The position numbers were made by a program, and so were the translations under genes. Shown here piece by piece: positions 50,389 to 57,317 of a stretch of DNA of 57,317 nucleotides. This stretch comes from Terriglobales bacterium. Lineage in GTDB: Bacteria; Acidobacteriota; Terriglobia; Terriglobales; Acidobacteriaceae. Numbering within the stretch: the stretch's first letter is position 1; each line of letters begins with the position of its first letter. Under the pieces are notes generated by a model, which saw nothing but the letters and a program-made list of their open reading frames with translations, searched no databases and was not told the origin of the DNA. Location of the stretch: contig JASHOU010000033.1 of NCBI GenBank assembly GCA_030038475.1, positions 1-57,317 on the forward strand, written 5' to 3'.

Positions 50389-51555
50389 TTAAGTCGCGTA
50401 TGGGTCGCGAAGATAGCCTTCAACGGCGAAGTCCTCGTCGAAGCGGTGCAGTTCGAAGCGCCGCAGGCACTGCGCGTTGCCGCGCAAAGTCTCGCCGGCA
50501 AGAAAAGGAACTGCGCCTTCGCCAAAGATCTTCGGCGCATAGTAAAGAAATACTTTGTCGACTTCGCCTGATGCCAGAGCGGCACCATTGACCAGCGCTC
50601 CGCCTTCGATGAGCAGACTGGTGATCTCGAGTTTTCCCAAGGCCTGAACGATGGCCGCGAAATCGGGCCTGCCATCGGCGGTCGCCGATATCTGTTGCAG
50701 ACGGACACCCTTGGCTTCGAGCACGGCTTTGGTTTGTTCTTCGGCCGTCGAATACAGAACTAGAACATCGTTCTCGGCGGTTTGAACCAGGCGCGACTCG
50801 GGCGGAATGCGGAGGTAGGAATCGAGAATCACACGAAGCAGCTTGCGTCGGCGCGGCAAACCACTGCGGTCGGTCAGGAGTGGATTGTCAGCCATCACTG
50901 TGCCAACGCCAGCGAGAATGGCGTCGTTCTGATGGCGCAGTTGCTGCACGTGGGCGCGCGCTGCTTCGCCGGTGATCCAATGATAGCCGCTGCGGGCGCC
51001 CTCGGATGCAGGCGCGGGAGAGCCAGGTTCTGTGCCGGGTTTCGTTGCGTCGGCGATTTTGCCATCGAGGGTCATGGCCGATTTCAGCGTCACCAGCGGC
51101 TTGCCGAGGAGAATGTACTTGGCAAAACTCTCGTTCAGCTTTTTGGCTTCCGTCTCGCATAAGCCGACTTGCACTGCGATTCCCGCGGCGCGGAGCTTGG
51201 CAAATCCCTGGCCCGCTACGCGAGGATTGGGATCCTCCATGGAGCAGACGACGCGGGAGATTCCGGCGGCGATTACGGCATCGGCGCATGGCGGAGTTCG
51301 GCCCTGATGGGAGCACGGCTCAAGATTCAGGTAAAGAGTTGCGCCGCGCGCAGCGTTTCCAGCATGTTCGAGCGCGAGAACCTCGGCGTGCTGGACGCCA
51401 TCGTAGGTGTGCGTGCCTGCGCCAACTTCGCGGCCGGACGTATCGACGATAACCGCGCCGACGGCCGGGTTTGGCGACGCCAGGCCGACGCCAGCTCGGG
51501 CCAGATCGAGCGCCCGGCGCATGGATTGTTCGTCGGACGAAGCAGCTTCTTTCAT
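50389..51555 (-). CDS. ribD: Bifunctional diaminohydroxyphosphoribosylaminopyrimidine deaminase/reductase
   Basis: Early steps of riboflavin synthesis. The 388-residue product has an N-terminal deaminase with zinc ligands HAE (56-58) and PCSHQGRTPPC (Cys81, Cys90). The C-terminal reductase begins RPLVTLKSAMTLDGKIA-like LGKPLVTLKSAMTLDGK. An insertion DATKPGTEPGSPAPASEGARSG precedes the reductase NADPH region. ATG overlaps the stop of a 57-residue ORF by ATGA. Confidence 0.95.
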   Translation of the reverse strand: MKEAASSDEQSMRRALDLARAGVGLASPNPAVGAVIVDTSGREVGAGTHTYDGVQHAEVLALEHAGNAARGATLYLNLEPCSHQGRTPPCADAVIAAGISRVVCSMEDPNPRVAGQGFAKLRAAGIAVQVGLCETEAKKLNESFAKYILLGKPLVTLKSAMTLDGKIADATKPGTEPGSPAPASEGARSGYHWITGEAARAHVQQLRHQNDAILAGVGTVMADNPLLTDRSGLPRRRKLLRVILDSYLRIPPESRLVQTAENDVLVLYSTAEEQTKAVLEAKGVRLQQISATADGRPDFAAIVQALGKLEITSLLIEGGALVNGAALASGEVDKVFLYYAPKIFGEGAVPFLAGETLRGNAQCLRRFELHRFDEDFAVEGYLRDPYAT

Positions 51556-51725
51556 TCTTCATCCAGTTCGGCGACGGCGGCTCCACTTCGGCCCTTCGGG
51601 GGACGCTGCAGCGGCGCGGTGCGATAGGCGTACGGGTCTTCGGGCTCGGGCTTGCGGCGGAACATCCGTTTTAGCCGTTCCAGCAATCTCTTCATATACG
51701 AGGGAGCGCGCGATTTGTTTTTCAT
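51552..51725 (-). CDS. Small basic protein coupled to ribD
   Basis: A 57-residue frame from ATG 51725: KNKSRAPSYMKRLLERLKRM, then a proline- and charge-rich PEPEDPYAYRTAPLQRPPKG and AELDEE end. It lies between ftsY and ribD and overlaps ribD by ATGA. The basic amphipathic helix suggests RNA or membrane contact. Its tight fit in the operon favours a real gene; it is not a recognised family. Confidence 0.55.
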   Translation of the reverse strand: MKNKSRAPSYMKRLLERLKRMFRRKPEPEDPYAYRTAPLQRPPKGRSGAAVAELDEE

Positions 51726-51761
51726 AGTTAGTGGATTCCTGCGTTTTAACGTGTTGTTGCC

Positions 51762-52718
51762 TCAAGCGAACAGCGACTCCACAAACTCTTGGGGATCGAA
51801 GGGCAACAAATCTCCAGCCTTTTCGCCAACGCCGACATAGCGCACTGGCAATCCCAACTCACGCGAGATTGCGACCACCACGCCGCCTTTGGCTGTGCCA
51901 TCGAGTTTGGTGAGCACAATTCCCGTGACGCCGGAGGATTGCGTGAACTGTCGCGCTTGCTGCAGTCCATTCTGGCCGGTGGTGGCATCCATGACGAGCA
52001 GGGTCTCGTGCGGCGCGCCGGGCACGATGCGTTGCGCCGTGCGCTTCATCTTTTCGAGTTCGAGCATGAGGTTTTGCTTGGTGTGCAAGCGGCCGGCGGT
52101 ATCGACAATCACGTAATCGGTTTTGTGCGCCGTGGCCGACTGGAGCGCGTCGAACAACACTGCCGCCGGGTCGCCTCCAGCTTTTGTCTTGATCACTTCC
52201 GTTCCCGTGCGCTGTCCCCAGATTTCGAGTTGCTCGATGGCGGCGGCGCGGAAGGTATCAGCCGCGCAAAGTAATACCGACTTGCCTTGCCCACGAAATA
52301 CCTGCGCTAATTTTCCGATGGTCGTCGTTTTGCCGGTGCCGTTTACACCGACGACGAGGATCACTTCGGGCGCGCTGTCGACTTTTGCGATCGGATGCGA
52401 AGCGGTCGAGGTGAGGATGGCTAGGATTTCTTGTTTCAGCAGGCGTTTGAGTTCGTTGACATCCTTGATCTGCTTGCGGTCGGCTTTGTCGCGCAGCTTT
52501 TGCAGAACTTCGTGAGTGGTGGTGGTGCCGAGGTCGGCGCCAATCAGCGTGGCTTCGAGATCGTCGAGAGTAGAGCGGTCGATCTCCTTGGCAATGGAAA
52601 CGACATCTTCGATGCGCTCGGCCAGGTTCTCGCGCGTGCGCGCGACAGCCTCTTTCATGCGCTCGATAAAACTCGGTTTCCGTTCTTCGTCCAGACTGCC
52701 AAACAGAGTTTGAATCAT
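51762..52718 (-). CDS. ftsY: Signal recognition particle receptor FtsY
   Basis: GTPase that docks SRP-bound ribosomes at the Sec translocon. The 318-residue product has the N domain (ERMKEAVARTRENLAERIEDVV) and G domain with Walker A GVNGTGKTTT near 124-133. CAADTFRAAAIEQLEIW, VDTAGRLHTKQNLMLELEKM, TKLDGTAKGGVVVAI and GVGEKAGDLLPFDP follow. It lacks a long acidic N-terminal A domain. It lies 36 bases before the 57-residue ORF and ribD. Confidence 0.97.
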   Translation of the reverse strand: MIQTLFGSLDEERKPSFIERMKEAVARTRENLAERIEDVVSIAKEIDRSTLDDLEATLIGADLGTTTTHEVLQKLRDKADRKQIKDVNELKRLLKQEILAILTSTASHPIAKVDSAPEVILVVGVNGTGKTTTIGKLAQVFRGQGKSVLLCAADTFRAAAIEQLEIWGQRTGTEVIKTKAGGDPAAVLFDALQSATAHKTDYVIVDTAGRLHTKQNLMLELEKMKRTAQRIVPGAPHETLLVMDATTGQNGLQQARQFTQSSGVTGIVLTKLDGTAKGGVVVAISRELGLPVRYVGVGEKAGDLLPFDPQEFVESLFA

Positions 52719-52750
52719 GATGTAAGAACGATTATAGGAGAAGCGGAAGG

Positions 52751-52827
52751 ATTGGTAATTTGTAATTGGTAATTTGTAATTTGAAAACCAATTGCCAATG
52801 GGTTCGAAATTACCAATTACAAATTGG
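52751..52827. repeat. Palindromic repeat, ATTGGTAATTTG family (copy 2)
   Basis: ATTGGTAATTTGTAATTGGT and on (52751-52772) pairs with GAAATTACCAATTACAAATT (52806-52825). It lies between ftsY and the HD-GYP gene. Copy 1 lies at 40511-40590. Confidence 0.75.
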
Positions 52828-52828
52828 T

Positions 52829-54667
52829 TTACGTCCGCGAGATTTCTACGCTGAGAGCATCGGCGGGTTGAAGCGGCTGCGGCGTCACGGGCGGTTGCGG
52901 TTGGGTGTTGAGGGTTACGGGCAGCGGCTTCTGAATGCGAATTTCTCCACGGTAAAACACGGCCAACAGTGCCGTCACGGCGTTGGGATCAAGGCGCTGA
53001 CCGGAGAGTTTCTCAATGATTCGGAGAGCTTCGAGGGGATCATGTTCCTGCTGGTAAGGACGGTTGGTGGTCAGAGCATCAAATGTGTCGGCCACGGCGA
53101 TTACCCGCGCCAGCAGCGGAATCTGATCGCCTTTCAGACCGTAAGGATAGCCGCGGCCGTTCAGCGCTTCATGATGCAGTTCGATACCGGGCAGCATCTC
53201 GCGCAGCTGAGGCACAGGGCGCAGAATATTCGCACCCTTGGTGGTGTGCGTCTTCATGATCTCGAATTCTTCCGGAGTCAGTGCGCCTGGTTTTTTCAAA
53301 ATGCGGTCTTCGATGCCGATTTTGCCGACATCGTGAAGTTGCGCGGAGATGCGCAGGATCTCCAGAAATCCCGGATCCAATCCCATTTCTTTTGCGATGA
53401 GGAGGGAATATCTTGTGACCCGATCGGAGTGGCCGCGGGTATAAGGATCCTTTTCGTCGACCGCGCCGGCCAGCATCTGGATCGATCCCATGAAGAGCGC
53501 TTTGTTTTCCTCGGCGGCGCGTTTGAGATCTTCGACGAACTGCTCGAGCTCTTCGGACATGGTGTTGAAGGTGGAGGCGAGCTCGCCGATCTCGGTGCGC
53601 GTTTTCAGATGCACGCGCTGGGAGAAATCTCCGCGCGCAATGGCTTGGCTCGACCGCGTCAACACCTGAAGCGGGCTAGTGATGCGGCGTGCCGATAAGA
53701 TGCTCAATCCCACGCTGACAAACACGGCCAGCCATGCCAGCAAGCGCCCGGCGCGCTGCATCTCATAGATTCCGCGATAGGCTTCTTCGCGCGGTTTTTG
53801 CACTACGACAGCCCAGTCCAAGGAGGTTACGGGGCTGTAAGTTCCGAGCATTTCGGTGGATTTCGTGGCATCTCTGACTGTGAATTCGCGCGTCTCGGCC
53901 AACTGCGCTTTGGCGCCCTCGCCGACAAAGCTGCGCACGATCTCGAAATGGGTCATGTCCTGCCCGGTGGCATATTGGGCGGTTGCCGCCGCCACCAGCC
54001 TTCCCTGGCTATCGACGACATAGGGCATCAATCCGGTTGCGCTGACCTGTTGCAGGCGGCGGATCAGATACTCCAAATCCACGACCGACCCGATCATGCC
54101 GAGAAAACGATTGTCGTAATTGATGGGCGAGCTGACGAGCATCACAGTTCGCGCAGACTTGCCGCTACCCTCCATCAACGGCTGACCGCTGTAGATGCGG
54201 CCTTCGCGAGCGGCTTGAAAGCCCCGTTCCAGTTCGCGCTGGAGAAAGGCGTCGGGTTCGATGCGGCCGGCCGAAACGCCCTTAGCATCGGCATTGAGCA
54301 GCGTGGCATAGGCAATGTCGTTCGAAGATGAGACAAAGTTTTCAACCATCGCGCGCAGTTCCGGTGTCAAGAGCTTTTGCGCGCTAAGGTCGTTGCCGCT
54401 GGCATTGGCCAGCATCATCACCTGAATGGACGATGACAAGTTGCCCAGCATCATCTGGAGCGCTTCCCGATGCTGCGAAATATCGTCGGCGAGCGAGCGC
54501 GTTACCGTATTTTGCAGCAGCATTTCATTGGTCTTTAGCCGCTCGCGGTTCATGGTTTCGATCTGCTCGGAGTAGAAGTACATGGGCAGGACGCTGATCG
54601 GCAGCAGCACGCCAAGAATGACGTAGAGCAGAGGAATCCGCGCGGGAATGGGAAGCTTTAAAGACAA
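52829..54667 (-). CDS. Cache-HAMP-HD-GYP cyclic-di-GMP phosphodiesterase
   Basis: A 612-residue membrane receptor. An N-terminal membrane helix is followed by a periplasmic double-Cache-like sensor (about 40-310), a second membrane helix (LLAWLAVFVSVGLSILSA), and HAMP (SPLQVLTRSSQAIARGDFSQRV). HD-GYP follows at about 390-570 with GHSDRVTRYS, HDVGKIGIEDRIL, THTTKGANIL, HHEALNGRGYPYGL and AVADTFDALTTNRPYQ. The full catalytic set suggests activity. The start is TTG with AGGA upstream. Confidence 0.93.
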   Translation of the reverse strand: MSLKLPIPARIPLLYVILGVLLPISVLPMYFYSEQIETMNRERLKTNEMLLQNTVTRSLADDISQHREALQMMLGNLSSSIQVMMLANASGNDLSAQKLLTPELRAMVENFVSSSNDIAYATLLNADAKGVSAGRIEPDAFLQRELERGFQAAREGRIYSGQPLMEGSGKSARTVMLVSSPINYDNRFLGMIGSVVDLEYLIRRLQQVSATGLMPYVVDSQGRLVAAATAQYATGQDMTHFEIVRSFVGEGAKAQLAETREFTVRDATKSTEMLGTYSPVTSLDWAVVVQKPREEAYRGIYEMQRAGRLLAWLAVFVSVGLSILSARRITSPLQVLTRSSQAIARGDFSQRVHLKTRTEIGELASTFNTMSEELEQFVEDLKRAAEENKALFMGSIQMLAGAVDEKDPYTRGHSDRVTRYSLLIAKEMGLDPGFLEILRISAQLHDVGKIGIEDRILKKPGALTPEEFEIMKTHTTKGANILRPVPQLREMLPGIELHHEALNGRGYPYGLKGDQIPLLARVIAVADTFDALTTNRPYQQEHDPLEALRIIEKLSGQRLDPNAVTALLAVFYRGEIRIQKPLPVTLNTQPQPPVTPQPLQPADALSVEISRT

Positions 54668-54953
54668 AGGGCAATCCTGTCGGCCAAACCCGGGGGATGG
54701 GGCTGTTCCGTGGATTCATTCTAAGTTGGTGGGCGCGGGAGGACTGAGGTGCTTAAGGTACAACGTACCGTTACGCAAGTACTCACGCGGCCGGTTACCA
54801 TGAATGGCGGTTTTTGGATTTCCAGTTGCCGGTTTTTAGTGAAAACGCAGAGATTTCCAGCAAACTGTTTAGCCCAGCGCTAAGAATGCCCCAGCGCTGA
54901 AAGGGCGTAGCTGAAGGACGGCGGCAACCTTTGTGCTCGACACCGGGTCTATA
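54668..54953. other. Intergenic region with CCCAGCGCT repeats
   Basis: This 286-base gap between the HD-GYP gene and the next secreted protein contains two CCCAGCGCT-like units near 54873 and 54892. No gene is seen in it. Confidence 0.4.
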
Positions 54954-56012
54954 ATGGCTAAAGTCGTTCCGGGGTGTGGCATGTTGTCCTCGTGCATTGG
55001 TTCTCGGCGGTTGACCATCCTCGTGATTTTCTCGTCGTTAATTTTCTCCCCGTTGGCGCTTGCCGATAATTCTCAGCCGCCAAGACTTTCGAGGGGAACG
55101 CGCGAACAGATCATGCACGCCTTTAATGACGAACTGGTCTATATCCGCACCAACTTTCCCATGGGACGGACCGGCCTGACGCTAAGAGATGGAAAGCTAA
55201 CGCCGAGCGGCGAGCAGCTGCGGCAGATGATGGCGCTGTGGGGGCCGGCGGCAAAACCGGGCGATATGGCCCGCATCAGCGATGTCACCATCAAGAACGA
55301 CTACATTCGTTTTGAGATTAACGGCGGTCCGCTCAAGAAGCAGAAATGGTATGAGCACATCACCATTGTCGGCGCAGATGCCCAGGTACCCGTGAAGCCG
55401 TCGGATCCTTCGACGAACGCACGTGGCTCGTTTGTCGATCTCTACTTTGATAACTACGTGCCGGAGATGACCGGGCCGGAGTTGAAGCGGTTGCTGCGTC
55501 CGGTGTTCGATTTCGATTCCAAATCTGCGCGCGATGCCTATCTTGAAACCGTCTCTCCGAAGCTCAAAGAAGCGATCGTGAATCACCATGTGCTGGTGGG
55601 AATGAACCAGGAGATGGTGATCTATGCCATGGGACGTCCGCCAAAAAAAGTGCGCGAGAAAGCCAACGAAGTCGAGTATGAAGAATGGATCTATGGCACT
55701 CCTCCGGATGATGTGGATTTTGTGCGCTTCGTGGGCGACGAAGTGGTGCGCGTGGAGACCATGAAGGTGGATGGCGAGAAGATCGTGCGCACCGAGAAAG
55801 AAGTTGAAGTTGAGGGAACAGCGGTTGCGAAGAAGCAAGACCGTCCGGCGAACGCGCCCACGCTGCGGCGTCCGGGAGAAGAGATGCCCGAGTCCGGGCC
55901 GGCCAATCCGAATGCCACGCCGCCAGTCGCGCCGCCGCAACCGCCGCCGGGCGCTCCGAGTGGAGATCCGGGGCCGAACTGGAGTTTACCGCCTACGCCG
56001 TCTGCCAATTAG
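54954..56012 (+). CDS. Secreted protein of unknown function, Pro-rich C-terminus
   Basis: A 352-residue protein with a signal segment (RRLTILVIFSSLIFSPLALAD). The middle 250 residues are mixed alpha/beta with no recognised motif (FEINGGPLKKQKWYEHITIVG, FDNYVPEMTGPELKRLLRPV, MGRPPKKVREKANEVEYEEWIYG). The last 80 residues are proline-rich (PPVAPPQPPPGAPSGDPGP). Such tails are often surface exposed. ATG at 54954 is chosen; ATG at 54981 is also possible. Confidence 0.65.
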   Translation: MAKVVPGCGMLSSCIGSRRLTILVIFSSLIFSPLALADNSQPPRLSRGTREQIMHAFNDELVYIRTNFPMGRTGLTLRDGKLTPSGEQLRQMMALWGPAAKPGDMARISDVTIKNDYIRFEINGGPLKKQKWYEHITIVGADAQVPVKPSDPSTNARGSFVDLYFDNYVPEMTGPELKRLLRPVFDFDSKSARDAYLETVSPKLKEAIVNHHVLVGMNQEMVIYAMGRPPKKVREKANEVEYEEWIYGTPPDDVDFVRFVGDEVVRVETMKVDGEKIVRTEKEVEVEGTAVAKKQDRPANAPTLRRPGEEMPESGPANPNATPPVAPPQPPPGAPSGDPGPNWSLPPTPSAN

Positions 56013-56166
56013 AGGTAGGAGTAATGGTGGTCAGCGGAATCGGATGCTGCAGCTTATTTGCGTCACGTTAGTTACGTTGTTCCACATCGCGCAGTTAGCG
56101 CCTGCGCTATCGGCCGCTCGACATCGGGACTCGACCTTCAGTGGCTCGACCTTCTAAACTAGAAGT

Positions 56167-57317
56167 GTGAAGATTGCCCTCGGCCAGATCAATCCAACGG
56201 TTGGGGATTTTTCTGGCAATTCCGCAAAGATCATCCAGTTTGCGCTGCAGGCGCAGAGCGCCGGCGCCGGGATGATTCTGTTTCCTGAGCTCGCCGTCTG
56301 CGGTTACCCACCGCGCGATCTAGTGGAGTGGCCGTGGTTTGTGGCGCGCTGCCGCGCGAGCGTCGAGAAGATTGCGGCGGAAACTGTGGGAATTGCTGTG
56401 ATCTGCGGGACGGTGACTCCGGCTCATGCGGAATCCGGCAAAAAAGTCATGAACTCGGCTGCGTTGCTGCGCGACGGACGCGTCGAGTTCATCCAGTCGA
56501 AGATGCTGCTGCCGACGTATGACGTCTTCGACGAGATGCGCAACTTTGCTCCTGCGAAGAGCCAGCAGCTGTTTGGTTTTTGCGGCAAGCAGATGGCTTT
56601 GACCATTTGCGAAGATGCGTGGAACGACAAGCGTTTCTGGAACCGGCGATTGTATGGCGTCGATCCGGTGGAAGAACTGGTGAAAGCGGGCGGCAATTTC
56701 GTGCTCAACATCTCGGCCTCGCCGTTTTGGCTGGGTAAACGCGAACTGCGGCGCGACATGCTCGCCTCGATCGCGCGCAATCATAAAGTTCCCGTGGCGA
56801 TGGTCAATCAAGTCGGAGGAAACGACAGCCTGGTGTTCGATGGATCGAGCGTGGTGATTTCGCCGGAGGGCGAGGTCATCGCGCAGGCGAAGTCGTTCGC
56901 GGAAGATCTGATTTATTTCGATTCGCAGAAGCTCACGGGAGAGATGCATGAGCAGATTGCGGGCGAGGAGGCGAGCGCTTATGAGGCGCTGGTTCTCGGC
57001 ACGCGAGATTACGTTTACAAATGCGGCTTTCAGCGAGCAATCATCGGACTCAGCGGGGGCATCGATTCCGCGCTTACCGCGGCAATTGCAGCGGATGCGC
57101 TGGGATCAGAGAACGTTATTGGCGTCGGAATGCCAGGTCCGTACTCTTCGCCAGGGTCGATTGACGATGCGCGGGATCTGGCTGCGAACCTCGGGATGCG
57201 TTTCGAACTAATGTCGATTGACGGCATCTACGATGCGGCGCGCGAAGCGCTCGCGCTGGCGTTTGCGGGAATGCCGCAGGATGTGACCGAAGAGAATATT
57301 CAGTCGCGCGCTCGCGG
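56167..57317 (+). CDS. nadE: Glutamine-dependent NAD synthetase (partial at right edge)
   Basis: Amidates nicotinate adenine dinucleotide to NAD using glutamine. The GTG start at 56167 gives KIALGQINPTVGDFSGN. A nitrilase-like glutaminase domain has catalytic Glu in LFPELAVCGYPPRD, Lys in IQSKMLLPTYDVFDE and Cys in MALTICEDAW. The synthetase P-loop IGLSGGIDSAL lies at about residues 294-304, and SIDDARDLAANLGM follows. About 383 codons are present; the C-terminal end is outside the window. Confidence 0.95.
   Translation, partial: MKIALGQINPTVGDFSGNSAKIIQFALQAQSAGAGMILFPELAVCGYPPRDLVEWPWFVARCRASVEKIAAETVGIAVICGTVTPAHAESGKKVMNSAALLRDGRVEFIQSKMLLPTYDVFDEMRNFAPAKSQQLFGFCGKQMALTICEDAWNDKRFWNRRLYGVDPVEELVKAGGNFVLNISASPFWLGKRELRRDMLASIARNHKVPVAMVNQVGGNDSLVFDGSSVVISPEGEVIAQAKSFAEDLIYFDSQKLTGEMHEQIAGEEASAYEALVLGTRDYVYKCGFQRAIIGLSGGIDSALTAAIAADALGSENVIGVGMPGPYSSPGSIDDARDLAANLGMRFELMSIDGIYDAAREALALAFAGMPQDVTEENIQSRAR

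Noticed and set aside
52766-53698. Rightward 310-codon frame
   Set aside because: Antisense shadow of the HD-GYP gene that also reads through the palindromic repeat.
1-57317. CRISPR arrays, transposases, phage genes, rRNA operon
   Set aside because: None was found; the short tandem and palindromic repeats present do not have CRISPR spacing, and no integrase or transposase motif was seen.

Overview
The window reads as chromosomal DNA from a soil-type Acidobacteriota (Terriglobia/Koribacter-like). This is an inference from family content and gene style: a high-GC sequence with many GTG/TTG starts, a GloVer-repeat secreted protein, a divergent membrane pyrophosphatase, a YpdA-type bacillithiol reductase, and palindromic intergenic repeats. 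No 16S gene is present to confirm it. Both ends cut genes: a CorC-like membrane protein on the left and nadE on the right.

Layout. 1-4.4 kb is housekeeping: phoH-ybeY-corC leftward, then rpsT, a small omega-like protein and rho rightward. At 4.4-5.8 kb an accessory patch follows rho: a MntA/HepT-type toxin-antitoxin pair enclosed between the true rho 3' end and a decayed second copy of it, then a HicB antitoxin with a wrecked HicA. 5.8-10.8 kb carries a secreted coiled-coil protein, a large H+-pyrophosphatase (hppA), a YtxH/membrane coiled-coil pair and a zinc-ribbon protein. 10.9-12.2 kb is a small orphan-gene patch, including a 58-residue membrane protein. 12.3-15.8 kb is pstC-pstA-pstB-phoU without pstS, behind a Pho-box-like repeat.

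15.8-25.4 kb holds a 2-hydroxyacid dehydrogenase, a polytopic membrane protein, a secreted GH20 hexosaminidase, an aminotransferase, a lipoprotein, the GloVer protein and a Tat-exported glycosylasparaginase. The two glycosidic enzymes suggest extracytoplasmic glycoprotein breakdown. 25.6-27.9 kb is the most unusual locus: an HPF/RaiA ribosome-hibernation domain fused to an ECF-sigma-like module, followed at once by an eRF1-like bacterial protein with GGH where release factors have GGQ. At 29.1 kb an AT-rich intergenic region contains a perfect parS palindrome.

29-37 kb carries an MBL hydrolase, secG with tRNA-Leu(GAG), a sugar transporter, a large protein of unknown family, a YebC homologue, TlyA and NAD kinase. 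37-44 kb carries lysA translationally coupled to a GAF-GAF-SpoIIE phosphatase, hpt, a UPF0173 hydrolase, an O-methyltransferase and YpdA. 44-49.5 kb is an ArsR/SRPBCC/DoxX/redoxin/DsbD-like group. 49.5-52.7 kb is ribE, ribD, a 57-residue coupled ORF and ftsY. The end has an HD-GYP receptor, a secreted protein and nadE.

All calls come from reading the sequence and translations by eye. No database search was run.
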